Assembly: GCF_039916245.1 (NCBI RefSeq)
Contig: NZ_JBDSLS010000195.1
Location: 1 to 37,311, forward strand
Direction of reading: 5' to 3'
Source: Gelidibacter sp039916245
GTDB lineage: Bacteria > Bacteroidota > Bacteroidia > Flavobacteriales > Flavobacteriaceae
Length of the DNA: 37,311 bases
Position 1 is the stretch's first letter. Every line of letters starts with the position of its first letter. Below are positions 1 to 7,183 of the stretch, piece by piece. Position numbers and translations under genes: made by a program. The notes beneath the pieces are model-generated. The model was given only the letters and a program-made list of their open reading frames with translations, had not been told where the DNA came from and did not search any database.

Positions 1-1036
1 CTTTTTTGAAATGTTGTTTGGATACTAAGGCACCGATATTGGTTGATGCTTCTGATGGATGTCCAACTTTAAGCGCTTTGACTTTGGCGACAAAATCTGT
101 TTTGAATTTGTCGTAGATGGAAGCTTCTACAAAAATACGGCTGCCGCATAAACAAATCTGACCTTGATTGGAAAACGAGGAACGTACTGTCGTAGTCAAC
201 ATGTCGTCATAATCACAATCAGCAAAAATGATGTTTGGATTTTTTCCGCCCAATTCCAAAGACAATTTTTTAAATAGTGGTGCGGCAACTTTGGCAATTT
301 GAGCGCCTGTTGCTGTACCGCCAGTAAAGGAAATAGCCTTAATCCCTGGGTGTTCTATGATGGCTTGACCTGTAGTTGTTCCTAATCCATGAACAATGTT
401 TAGCACACCTTTTGGCAAACCTGCTGCTGTGCAAATTTCGCCAAGTAAATAAGCGGTCATCGGTGTAACTTCACTTGGTTTGGCAACCACACAGTTTCCT
501 GCCGCAATGGCCGGGGCGATTTTCCAAGTAAAGAGATAGAGTGGAAGGTTCCAAGGTGAAATACAACCCACCACACCAATAGGTTGGCGCAAGGTAAAGT
601 TGATGGCATCCTGACCGACGCTTTCGTGACTTTCACTGGCAAATTGTGTAATGGCATTCCCGAAAAATCGAAAATTACTCGCCGCTCTTGGAATGTCAAC
701 TTCCTTTGCTAGCGATACCGGTTTTCCATTGTCTTTGCTTTCAGCTTCGGCTAAACGCTGCAAATTATCCTCTAATAATTCTGAAATCTTGATAAGGATT
801 CTACTGCGTTCTTCGAAAGTGGTTTGTGACCAGCTTGGGAATGCGGATTTAGCCGCGAGATGCGCGTTTTCTACATCGGCTTTGGATGAGTTCGGGATTT
901 TTCCGTAGACTTCGCCAGTAGCTGGGCAATAGTTATCCAGCCAATTGTCTTGAATTGGATTGATGTACTGACCGTTGATGTAGTTTCGTATTCCTGTGGA
1001 GGCAGGAATCTCATCTTGTTTCTCTCTATTTGCCAC
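1..1036 (-). CDS. Aldehyde dehydrogenase, probable 2-aminomuconate 6-semialdehyde dehydrogenase (C-terminus outside window)
   Basis: NAD-dependent aldehyde dehydrogenase, cut by the left window edge: about 345 codons are present of a family usually near 480. Visible landmarks are PWNLPLYLFTWKIAPA, the nucleotide-binding SFTGGTATG, the ELGGKNP motif with its general-base Glu, and the catalytic loop NQGQICLCGSR with the nucleophile at about Cys295. The ICLC(G/T)SRIF version of that loop is typical of the ALDH8A1/aminomuconic semialdehyde group. That fits the position downstream of kynU, kmo and a RidA-type deaminase. Expected role: oxidation of 2-aminomuconate semialdehyde in the catabolic branch of tryptophan breakdown. 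No ATG lies near the N-terminus. I chose the GTG at 1034-1036 (product begins MANREKQDEIP); a TTG just upstream is possible. Another muconic-type semialdehyde substrate cannot be excluded. Confidence 0.85.
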   Translation of the reverse strand, partial: MANREKQDEIPASTGIRNYINGQYINPIQDNWLDNYCPATGEVYGKIPNSSKADVENAHLAAKSAFPSWSQTTFEERSRILIKISELLEDNLQRLAEAESKDNGKPVSLAKEVDIPRAASNFRFFGNAITQFASESHESVGQDAINFTLRQPIGVVGCISPWNLPLYLFTWKIAPAIAAGNCVVAKPSEVTPMTAYLLGEICTAAGLPKGVLNIVHGLGTTTGQAIIEHPGIKAISFTGGTATGAQIAKVAAPLFKKLSLELGGKNPNIIFADCDYDDMLTTTVRSSFSNQGQICLCGSRIFVEASIYDKFKTDFVAKVKALKVGHPSEASTNIGALVSKQHFKK

Positions 1037-1057
1037 CAATTCACGAATTTTATTTTA

Positions 1058-1089
1058 AGACCTCTCAGGTTTTAAAAACTGAGAGGTCT
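1058..1089. repeat. Inverted repeat in the RidA/ALDH spacer (ACCTCTCAGG family)
   Basis: Arms agacctctcag (1058-1068) and ctgagaggtct (1079-1089) form an 11-bp stem around a 10-nt loop. It fills nearly the whole 59-bp spacer between the RidA stop and the ALDH start. The same core (acctctcagg) recurs as a perfect palindrome at 35279-35311, and related halves occur at about 1580 and 5607. There is no T-tract after it on the minus strand, so it looks like a REP-type element or mRNA processing/attenuation hairpin rather than a clean terminator. Confidence 0.7.
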
Positions 1090-1095
1090 GTCAAA

Positions 1096-1551
1096 TTATT
1101 GTTTTTTATATGCGACCACCTTAATCTCTACCACCAAATCCGGATGTGGCAATTGATGCACCGCCACAGTCGTTCTGGTTGGTCCGGTTTCTTTATCAAA
1201 AAATTCAGCGTAGGCTTTATTGTAACCTGCAAAATCATTCATATTAACTAAAAATGACGTGACATCCACCACGTCTTTCAGAGATGCGCCTTCTTTGGCG
1301 AGATTCTTTTCAATGTTTCTAATGACCTCGCGAGTCTGGACTTCGGCATTCAAATGTTTGGTGCCTAAGTTGTCAATGATGTCAACACCGGCAATGGTAT
1401 TGTCTGCACGACGTGAACTGGTTCCAGATACATATATAAAATCGCCAGCACGTTTAGTGGCAGGATAGGCGCCTCTTGGTGTGACACCAGTTCCTGCGCC
1501 TGCCTGTTCGTTAGACAGGGCGGTTGGAGCCTCTTTTTTTTCTCTACTCAT
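1096..1551 (-). CDS. RidA/YjgF-family protein, probable 2-aminomuconate deaminase
   Basis: A 151-residue protein of the RidA (YER057c/UK114) fold. The C-terminal signature GPTRTTVAVHQLPHP followed by LVVEIKVVA holds the conserved Arg (about R126) and Glu (about E142) that bind substrate in deaminating RidA proteins. The wording of this segment resembles the 2-aminomuconate deaminase (AmnD-like) subgroup more than ordinary RidA, whose hallmark is RxxVxVxxLPxxxxVEIE. Its place between kmo and an ALDH8A1-like dehydrogenase supports conversion of 2-aminomuconate to 4-oxalocrotonate plus ammonia. A general enamine/imine deaminase role is the alternative. It begins with ATG and ends 59 bp before the dehydrogenase. 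A charged N-terminal extension of about 20 residues precedes the domain. Confidence 0.85.
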   Translation of the reverse strand: MSREKKEAPTALSNEQAGAGTGVTPRGAYPATKRAGDFIYVSGTSSRRADNTIAGVDIIDNLGTKHLNAEVQTREVIRNIEKNLAKEGASLKDVVDVTSFLVNMNDFAGYNKAYAEFFDKETGPTRTTVAVHQLPHPDLVVEIKVVAYKKQ

Positions 1552-1577
1552 TTTTTTTAATCTTATAAGTTGTTGTC

Positions 1578-1660
1578 AAGACCTCACAGGTTTTATAAAA
1601 ACCCTTCCGTCTTCAATTCCTTTACTGGAATTGAATCCACCTTCCCTTACAAAGGGAAGG
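1578..1660. repeat. Composite palindromic repeat in the kmo/RidA spacer
   Basis: Three elements are strung together: a half copy of the ACCTC-CAGGTTTT family (about 1580-1595); a hairpin with arms ttcaattcc (1612-1620) and ggaattgaa (1627-1635); and a hairpin with arms ccttccctt (1640-1648) and aagggaagg (1652-1660) around a 3-nt loop. The 16-mer aacccttccgtcttca at 1600-1615 recurs exactly at 3128-3143. The arrangement resembles dispersed intergenic repeats common in flavobacterial genomes. It could stabilise or process the kynurenine mRNA. Confidence 0.7.
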
Positions 1661-1673
1661 AGTTTTTGTTAGG

Positions 1674-3077
1674 TTAATGCTTAAGATTTTTCGCTACCAT
1701 ATCGTCTTCTAAAATTTCTTCGGTCACAGTTTTTACTTTTTCTAAATTGGTTTTTAAATCGTCGTTGAGGTCAATTATCTTGTCGGCCAACATATTCAAG
1801 ATGGCTTTGTCTTGTGCACGACCTCTTAACATCGCTTCTCTGTAACCAATATTCTCCTGAAAGGTAACCAATGAATATTTTGAAGAATAGTCGTTTGGGA
1901 AATTCTTTTCCAAGGCCATCTCCAAGTTACGCTTTTCTCTGAAAATAGCTTTGTTGACGTGGCCTTTCATTTCATGGAAATTGTCCATTGACAAATCGGC
2001 GATGGCATCGGTGTCTTGTTTACGATTCTGTTCATAGACTTTAAAGACGGTTTCCCAGTCGTCATGATCTTCATCCAAAACTTTATCAAATATGGTCACA
2101 TCTTCAAAAGACGCATTCATCCCTTGTCCATAAAAAGGTACAACGGCGTGTGCGGCATCGCCCATTAAAAGCGTATTACCTTTATAATGCCAAGGCGAAC
2201 ATTTTACGGTCCCTAAGGGCGATGTAGGATTGGTAAAGAAATCATCCACCAGATTAGGCATCAATTCCAAAGCATCCTTAAAGTACTTTTGGAAAAATTC
2301 GATCACTTTTTCAGGAGTGGTCAAATTGCCAAAATTGTATTCGCCGTCCTCATAACTTAAAAATAAAGTTACCGTAAAACTGCCGTCCAAATTCGGTAAG
2401 GCAATCAACATAAAACTATCACGACCCCAAATATGTAAGGCGTTTTTATAGGTTTTGTAATCGCCGTTTTCAGTTGGATGGAAGCTGAGTTCTTTGTAGC
2501 CATGCGATAACCAGTCTTGAGAAAAACTGAATAGGAATTTTTTGCCTAAAAAATAACTTTGTCGCATGACTGAACCTGCACCATCGGTAGCGATGATAAT
2601 ATCAGCATCTTCTACAAATTCATCTTTAGAATTATGATCTTCAAATAAAGCTGTGGTTTTTTCGAAGTCCACAGATTTACATTTTTTATTGAAATGAAAT
2701 TTGACATTCTCATGTTTTTCGGCTTCGTCCATCAATAGGGCATTCAATAGGCCACGAGAGATAGAGTTGATGTATTCATGATCACGCCCGCTGTAAGGTG
2801 CCATGACCATGTTGCCCTCCACATCATGCAACATCCGTCCATTCATTGGGATGCAAAGTTCTCTGACTTTATCTTCAATGCCGACCAGTTTCATCGCTTT
2901 AAACCCTCTATCTGAAAGTGCCAAATTGATGGATCGACCAGCGCTGATTTCTACGGTTCGTAAATCTGGACGCATTTCGTAAACATTTACGTTATAACCG
3001 CGCTGACCTAAACGTAAAGCGAGTAAGCTGCCGCAAAGTCCTGCGCCGATGATGAGTATGTTTTGTTTGTCTTTCAT
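1674..3077 (-). CDS. kmo: Kynurenine 3-monooxygenase
   Basis: A 467-residue FAD-dependent aromatic hydroxylase of the family that converts L-kynurenine to 3-hydroxykynurenine with NADPH and O2. The N-terminal Rossmann motif is GAGLCG (residues 11-16), with the ribose-binding acidic residue in VYEMRPD. The DG motif lies in ATDGAGSVMR (about 163-172). The second FAD motif GDAAHAVVPFYGQGMNASFED spans about 306-326. The GQGMN-FED form is characteristic of KMO rather than of other group A hydroxylases. The length matches bacterial and eukaryotic KMO. The C-terminal part is helical, as in KMO, where it contacts substrate or membrane. It lies second in the operon, 210 bp after kynU, and starts with ATG. 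Confidence is high because kynureninase is adjacent. Confidence 0.96.
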   Translation of the reverse strand: MKDKQNILIIGAGLCGSLLALRLGQRGYNVNVYEMRPDLRTVEISAGRSINLALSDRGFKAMKLVGIEDKVRELCIPMNGRMLHDVEGNMVMAPYSGRDHEYINSISRGLLNALLMDEAEKHENVKFHFNKKCKSVDFEKTTALFEDHNSKDEFVEDADIIIATDGAGSVMRQSYFLGKKFLFSFSQDWLSHGYKELSFHPTENGDYKTYKNALHIWGRDSFMLIALPNLDGSFTVTLFLSYEDGEYNFGNLTTPEKVIEFFQKYFKDALELMPNLVDDFFTNPTSPLGTVKCSPWHYKGNTLLMGDAAHAVVPFYGQGMNASFEDVTIFDKVLDEDHDDWETVFKVYEQNRKQDTDAIADLSMDNFHEMKGHVNKAIFREKRNLEMALEKNFPNDYSSKYSLVTFQENIGYREAMLRGRAQDKAILNMLADKIIDLNDDLKTNLEKVKTVTEEILEDDMVAKNLKH

Positions 3078-3083
3078 ATATTC

Positions 3084-3103
3084 ATTCCCGCGAAGGCGGG
3101 AAT
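3084..3103. repeat. GC-rich palindrome attcccgc-gaag-gcgggaat
   Basis: An 8-bp perfect stem (3084-3091 with 3096-3103) with a GAAG tetraloop, only 7 bp upstream of the kmo start codon. Its GC content is far above the surrounding sequence. The same word is common as a dispersed repeat in many bacterial genomes, which I recall but did not search. Placed here it could form a hairpin in the kmo leader. Confidence 0.65.
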
Positions 3104-3287
3104 CTTCTGTTTTAAATAATTATTTTCAACCCTTCCGTCTTCATTCCCTTCATTTCGACAAGCTCAATGACCAAGCGAAAGAATTTTTGACTCAGGCGCG
3201 TTTTGAAATATAGCTACAAATGAAATTTCTCCTGTTTTTAACGTCGTGCTTCATGCCTTGAACTTTCTGCTTTATACAGCCTTCAGG
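3104..3287. other. Non-coding spacer between kynU and kmo with repeat fragments
   Basis: The spacer has no convincing ORF. It contains the second copy of aacccttccgtcttca (3128-3143) and then tttcgacaagctcaatgacc (about 3153-3172), a word that resembles a widely dispersed intergenic repeat. The rest is unremarkable. With the palindrome at 3084-3103 this makes a 210-bp spacer inside what otherwise looks like a single operon. Confidence 0.55.
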
Positions 3288-4556
3288 TTATTTTAATATC
3301 TCTCTCATCTTCTCCACCAAATAATAAACATCTTGAAACGAATTGTATAAAGGTACAGGCGCACAACGAATCACATCAGGTTCGCGCCAATCACTAATAA
3401 CACCAGATTCAGTCAACTGCTGATGCAGTCGCTTATCGGCATTTTTTACTTGAATAGATAATTGACATCCGCGCTCATCTGGATTTGACGGCGTGATGAT
3501 TTTGATATCCTCATGGTTGAGTTCGTGGATTAAAAACTCAAAATACCCTGTGAGGTGTTTGGATTTTTGGGTTAGTTTTTCCATGCCGACTTCGGCAAAA
3601 ATATCCAATGATGCTCTTATGGCTGCCATCGATAAAATTGGCGGATTACTCAATTGCCAACCTTCAGCACCTGGGAGTTGGTCGAATTCGTCGCGCATTT
3701 TAAAACGTGTTTCCTTATTATGGCTCCACCAACCCGCAAAACGGTTCAGATCTTTATTATAGGCATGTCGTTCATTTACAAAACAGCCGCCCAAACTTCC
3801 TGGGCCAGAATTGAGATATTTATAAGTACACCAAACCGCAAAATCAGCACCTGAATCGTGTAAGTTCAGTTCTACATTTCCAGCGCCATGCGCACAGTCA
3901 AATCCAACCATGCAACCGTGCTTATGGCCAAGTTGCGTAATACGTTTCAAATCAAAAAACTGCCCGGTGTAATAATTAACGCCACCAATCATGATCAATG
4001 CTATATCATCGCCATGTTCGTTCAGAATAGCTTCTAAATCGTTATAATCAGCTAATTCTTCGCCTTTTCTGGCTTTCCAAAGAATCAATCCATCTTTGGC
4101 ATCAAAACCATGATGACGCAATTGGGATTCAACGGCATATTTATCTGACGGAAAAGCGTCCGCTTCAATCAAAATTTTATAGCGTTTTGGAGTCGGTTGG
4201 TAAAAAGACACCATCATCAAATGAAGATTGGCGGTCAAGGTATTCATGACAACGACTTCAATAGGTTTCGCACCCACAACTTTAGCCATGCTTTCGGTTA
4301 GGAATTCGTGGTAACGTAGCCAAGGATGTTTCGCTTCCATATGCCCTTCAACACCGAGGTTTGCCCAATCTTCCAATTCCTGATTAATATAATCTTTGGT
4401 TGATTTGGGTTGAAGACCGAGTGAATTACCAGTCATATAGATCACATCTTTCCCATGCTTGTCTTTTGGAATGTGGAAACGATTTCTGTAAGGTGCCAAA
4501 GGATCATTTTGGTCTTGTTGTTTAGCGTATTCTAAACCTAATTTGTAGTTTGACAA
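3288..4556 (-). CDS. kynU: Kynureninase
   Basis: A 422-residue PLP enzyme that cleaves (3-hydroxy)kynurenine to (3-hydroxy)anthranilate and alanine. Visible landmarks are YMTGNSLGLQP near the N-terminus, MNTLTANLHLMM (phosphate/substrate region), GFDCAHGAGN with the PLP-contacting Asp (about D220), and the Schiff-base lysine in WCTYKYLNSGPG (about K246). The end RCAPVPLYNSFQDVYYLVEKM is typical of the family. Length is normal. The initiator appears to be TTG (4554-4556): the frame upstream has no ATG before an in-frame TAG, and a TAnnTTTG promoter lies 23 nt before it. As first gene of the operon it sets the input to kmo, the deaminase and the dehydrogenase. The dioxygenase and decarboxylase steps in between are not in this window. 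Confidence 0.96.
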   Translation of the reverse strand: MSNYKLGLEYAKQQDQNDPLAPYRNRFHIPKDKHGKDVIYMTGNSLGLQPKSTKDYINQELEDWANLGVEGHMEAKHPWLRYHEFLTESMAKVVGAKPIEVVVMNTLTANLHLMMVSFYQPTPKRYKILIEADAFPSDKYAVESQLRHHGFDAKDGLILWKARKGEELADYNDLEAILNEHGDDIALIMIGGVNYYTGQFFDLKRITQLGHKHGCMVGFDCAHGAGNVELNLHDSGADFAVWCTYKYLNSGPGSLGGCFVNERHAYNKDLNRFAGWWSHNKETRFKMRDEFDQLPGAEGWQLSNPPILSMAAIRASLDIFAEVGMEKLTQKSKHLTGYFEFLIHELNHEDIKIITPSNPDERGCQLSIQVKNADKRLHQQLTESGVISDWREPDVIRCAPVPLYNSFQDVYYLVEKMREILK

Positions 4557-4579
4557 GGTATGTGATTTACGGTTCTACA

Positions 4580-4587
4580 CAAAAATA
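4580..4587 (-). promoter_or_regulatory. Bacteroidota -7 promoter element for the kynurenine operon
   Basis: On the minus strand the sequence reads TATTTTTG, a full match to TAnnTTTG, ending 23 nt before the TTG start of kynU. A clear -33 TTTG is not seen at 19 bp. It is the only good promoter match I found ahead of the four-gene operon. Confidence 0.6.
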
Positions 4588-4734
4588 GGAATTATAAGTT
4601 TAGAAATGTGGTCAGAAAAATGGAGAATTTAAAAGATGAAAAGATTATTTGCGTTTGATGTTATGTTGAAAGTCAGGCATCATTTTATCTTGAAAGTTAG
4701 GTGCGCGACATGGTTTTTCTAAGCTTTATTTGAC

Positions 4735-4771
4735 AAAAAAAGAGCTTCAACTTGGTTAGTGGAAGCTCTTT
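4735..4771 (-). terminator. Rho-independent terminator
   Basis: On the minus strand, AAAGAGCTTC, a 13-nt loop and GAAGCTCTTT form a 10-bp perfect stem (arms 4762-4771 and 4739-4748) that runs into a T-tract. It ends transcription from the lipoprotein gene at 4868-5533 and separates it from kynU. Confidence 0.85.
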
Positions 4772-4867
4772 CAATATCTGGGGACGCATCTGCAAAATAT
4801 TCTATGAATATACCTTATAGGTCCTATACTCATAGTTTGGATGTTTTCATTGATTTAAAAAAAACAA

Positions 4868-5533
4868 TTAGTCCATGACTTTAATGTTGGTAAAAGAAAG
4901 TTTCCAGTTAATATCTGATCTTTTATGGAGTTTTGATATTTTAATGCCTTTGAAATCTTCATAATCTTCCCAAGTTGTGGTCATGGTGGGTTCTTTCGAG
5001 TTTCCTTTTCTATAATTCCATTCTTTTAAAAGATAATCATCACCAAAAAATAAATCGTAGGCATCGCCAGGCGTATAACCACCTGTATTTGGGTAAGTGA
5101 TGGTAATTTTGTTCAGTTGGGTTTTGCTGATAGGTGCTTCGACTATTGAGGTTTCAGAAATGGTGATTGTCTTATCCCAAACCAAATGAAAGGGTGCCAA
5201 CAACCAATATTTGTCATTTATAAAAGCTTTATCGGCATTCATAGAGCTGCTATCCACTGATTTCTGATTGTAGGTAACGGTATCTTTTCCCGAAATCATG
5301 GTGATATCGTCTGTTTTAGGATGCCAAGTCCACGACCGTTCAAAATGCGTAGTGTCCTTATCAACATTAAAGGTAAACTGTAATTCGGTTACGTTTTTCC
5401 AGTTCTGAATTCCATTGGCATTGGCGATTTTTTCAGCTGTGGTCCATTCTTTTACAATGGTTTTAGGTTCTTCTTTTTGCTTACAAGAAAAGAATAAAGC
5501 AATTAGTACGAGGGAGATTAATGAATTTTTCAT
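4868..5533 (-). CDS. Uncharacterised lipoprotein
   Basis: A 221-residue protein with a lipoprotein signal: basic MKNS, a hydrophobic stretch, then LFFSC with the lipidated Cys at about residue 17, followed by KQKEEPK. The mature part is rich in beta-strand-like segments with many Trp, Thr and Asp residues, for example RSWTWHPKTDDITMISGKD and DLFFGDDYLLKEWNYRKG. It reads like the outer-membrane-lipoprotein beta-sandwich families common in Flavobacteriaceae. I do not recognise a catalytic motif and cannot assign a function. The gene lies downstream of msrA with a palindromic terminator-like element between them, and it has its own terminator. A weak promoter-like TATCTTTT sits at 5549-5556 on the minus strand. 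Confidence 0.8.
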   Translation of the reverse strand: MKNSLISLVLIALFFSCKQKEEPKTIVKEWTTAEKIANANGIQNWKNVTELQFTFNVDKDTTHFERSWTWHPKTDDITMISGKDTVTYNQKSVDSSSMNADKAFINDKYWLLAPFHLVWDKTITISETSIVEAPISKTQLNKITITYPNTGGYTPGDAYDLFFGDDYLLKEWNYRKGNSKEPTMTTTWEDYEDFKGIKISKLHKRSDINWKLSFTNIKVMD

Positions 5534-5606
5534 ATCCTGTTTTTATGTAAAAGATAACGATGAACGATTTATAAGTTTTAATTTTAGTGTTTAAGATACA
5601 TTAAAA

Positions 5607-5621
5607 AAACCTGTCAGGTTT
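5607..5621 (-). terminator. Palindrome followed by T-tract after msrA
   Basis: The forward sequence aaacctgtcaggttt is a perfect 7+1+7 palindrome. On the minus strand it directly follows msrA and continues into further T residues, as a short terminator would. The same core (ACCTG-CAGGT) links it to the 35279-35311 element. The effective hairpin is short, so termination may be partial. Confidence 0.5.
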
Positions 5622-5630
5622 GGGAAAATT

Positions 5631-6281
5631 CTATTTTTTAATTAACTCTGGAAATTTCGCTTTAAAACGTTCATATCTTGGGATGGATACATTTTGGATA
5701 TAGGAGTTGTCAGGATGTTTTTTTTCATAATCCTGATGGTAATCTTCGGCAACCCAAAATTTTTGAAAAGGATAAACTTCTGCCGCAATGGGTTCATTGA
5801 GTTTCTTTGCCAACGCTGCTTTCTTTTCTTCAATGATATTTTTCTGGGCGTCATTCTGATAAAAAATGATGGAACGGTATTGTGAACCTTTGTCGTTGCC
5901 TTGACCATTGACTTGGGTTGGGTTTTGAGAACCGAAATAGACATCGACCAAGGTTGCAAAACTCACCACATTGGGATCGTAAATAACTTCAACGGATTCA
6001 GCATGTCCAGTTGTACCAGTATTGTTTGATTCGTAGGTTGGATTTTGGGTATGGCCTCCAGCGTAACCACTAATAACTTCGCTAACTCCTTTCACATGCT
6101 CATAAATGTTTTCGACACACCAAAAACACCCACTGGCAAAATAGGCTTTTGCTTTTCCGTCCTTCATAGGAACTTCTACGGGTAAGGCAGTTTTCACAGC
6201 CTGCTGTTTAGGATTGGTTTGTGCATTGTTCTGGCAACTGAATATAAATATCAGTGATAATGATAAGACAAGTGATTTCAT
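5631..6281 (-). CDS. msrA: Peptide-methionine (S)-S-oxide reductase, lipoprotein form
   Basis: MsrA reduces S-stereoisomers of methionine sulfoxide in proteins. The active-site motif GCFWCVE puts the nucleophilic Cys at about residue 52 with a second Cys at 55. Further family landmarks are GYAGGHTQNPTYE, TGHAESVEVIYDP, the FFxxHNPTQ equivalent FGSQNPTQVNGQGNDKGSQYRS, and EDYHQDYEKKHP. No Cys follows Cys55, so recycling probably runs through the CxxC-like pair. The N-terminus (hydrophobic run ending IFSC, Cys16) is a lipoprotein signal, so this copy acts outside the cytoplasm on envelope proteins. At 216 residues it is a normal MsrA plus the signal region. A second sulfoxide reductase of the free-Met type is at 35404-35862. 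Confidence 0.95.
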   Translation of the reverse strand: MKSLVLSLSLIFIFSCQNNAQTNPKQQAVKTALPVEVPMKDGKAKAYFASGCFWCVENIYEHVKGVSEVISGYAGGHTQNPTYESNNTGTTGHAESVEVIYDPNVVSFATLVDVYFGSQNPTQVNGQGNDKGSQYRSIIFYQNDAQKNIIEEKKAALAKKLNEPIAAEVYPFQKFWVAEDYHQDYEKKHPDNSYIQNVSIPRYERFKAKFPELIKK

Positions 6282-6347
6282 AAGTGTAATTTATTAATTG
6301 CTTAACAAGATAAAGGACTAAAGTATATATGAAAGTTACGTCAAAAT

Positions 6348-6378
6348 AAAAAGCCCTTACATATTGTAAAGGCTTTTT
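6348..6378 (-). terminator. Rho-independent terminator of the NIF3/coiled-coil operon
   Basis: The hairpin is formed by aaaaagcccttac and gtaaaggcttttt around a few bases. It is flanked by A and T tracts on both sides, so it could work in either direction. It lies 21 nt beyond the stop of the minus-strand coiled-coil gene. Confidence 0.75.
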
Positions 6379-6398
6379 AACTATAAATTATATTTTGT

Positions 6399-7181
6399 TT
6401 AGCTTAATTTAGCAAACATTTTTTCCATTTTTTCTTTTTGCTCATCAGCTAATTCGGCATCAACCAATATACGTCCACTGTGCTCATCTGTAATTACCTT
6501 TTTACGTGAGGCAATCTCTACTTGCACTTGTGGTGGAATGGTAAAGAAAGATCCGCCAGAAGCACCTCTTTCAATAGCTACAACAGCTAAGCCATTTTTA
6601 ACATTCTTTCTAATTCTGTGGTAAGCACTTACTAAACGCTCATCAATTGTATTTTGATACTCTTCTGATTTTTTGATCAGTGCAGTTTCTTCTTTTTCAG
6701 TTTCAGCTAAAATGGCATTCAATTCGCCTTTTTTGTGCTTCAAATGTGATTGACGGTCTTTCAAACGGTCTTTGGTTTCAGAAATAACTTCTTTTTTCTG
6801 ATCAATATTGGCTTTAAATTCCTTGATGTGCTTTTCAGCTAACTCAATCTCCAATTCTTGAAATTCGATTTCTTTGGTAATTGAATTGAATTCTCTGTTA
6901 TTTCTAACGTTTTTTTGCTGCTCGCCGTATTTTTTGATTAAAGCTTTAGCTTCTTCAATAAGATTCTTTTTTGATTTGATATCCTCATCAACGAGTGACA
7001 GGCCACCGTTTAATTTTTCAAGTCTAGTATTAAGTCCTTCAACTTCATCTTCTAAATCTCTTACTTCTAAAGGAAGTTCACCTCTAATATTTCTGATTTC
7101 GTCAATTCTAGAGTCAATAAGTTGTAGATCATACAACGCTCTTAATCGGTCTTCAACAGAAAGGTCAGCTTTTTTTGCCAT
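6399..7181 (-). CDS. Coiled-coil protein with a cysteine-less (degenerate) zinc-ribbon tail
   Basis: A 260-residue protein, mostly long charged helices (about residues 10-185, consistent with an antiparallel coiled coil), followed by a small C-terminal domain. The layout is that of the bacterial family with a C4-type zinc ribbon, where the tail normally carries two CxxC pairs around a PPQ element. Here that tail reads GASGGSFFTIPPQVQVEIA and then ITDEHSGRILVD. The PPQ and GRILV landmarks remain, but every Cys is replaced, and the whole protein contains none. Metal binding at the usual site is therefore not possible. Function in the family is not settled; structural or nucleic-acid roles have been proposed. 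The gene starts 2 bp after the NIF3-like gene, a conserved pairing that suggests a shared function. Confidence 0.85.
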   Translation of the reverse strand: MAKKADLSVEDRLRALYDLQLIDSRIDEIRNIRGELPLEVRDLEDEVEGLNTRLEKLNGGLSLVDEDIKSKKNLIEEAKALIKKYGEQQKNVRNNREFNSITKEIEFQELEIELAEKHIKEFKANIDQKKEVISETKDRLKDRQSHLKHKKGELNAILAETEKEETALIKKSEEYQNTIDERLVSAYHRIRKNVKNGLAVVAIERGASGGSFFTIPPQVQVEIASRKKVITDEHSGRILVDAELADEQKEKMEKMFAKLS

Positions 7182-7183
7182 AA

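Larger units (their letters stand above)
4557..4867. other. 311-bp intergenic region between the 4868 lipoprotein gene and kynU
   Basis: The region holds the kynU promoter (4580-4587) and a minus-strand terminator (4735-4771). No ORF, RNA gene or repeat family member was recognised in the remainder. Confidence 0.6.

Noticed and set aside
1058..1660. CRISPR-like reading of the repeated palindromes
   Set aside because: There are only a few non-identical copies, no regular spacers and no cas genes.
5642..5959. 105-codon minus-strand ORF inside msrA
   Set aside because: A shifted frame of a well-conserved msrA; composition is basic and irregular, as expected for a shadow frame.
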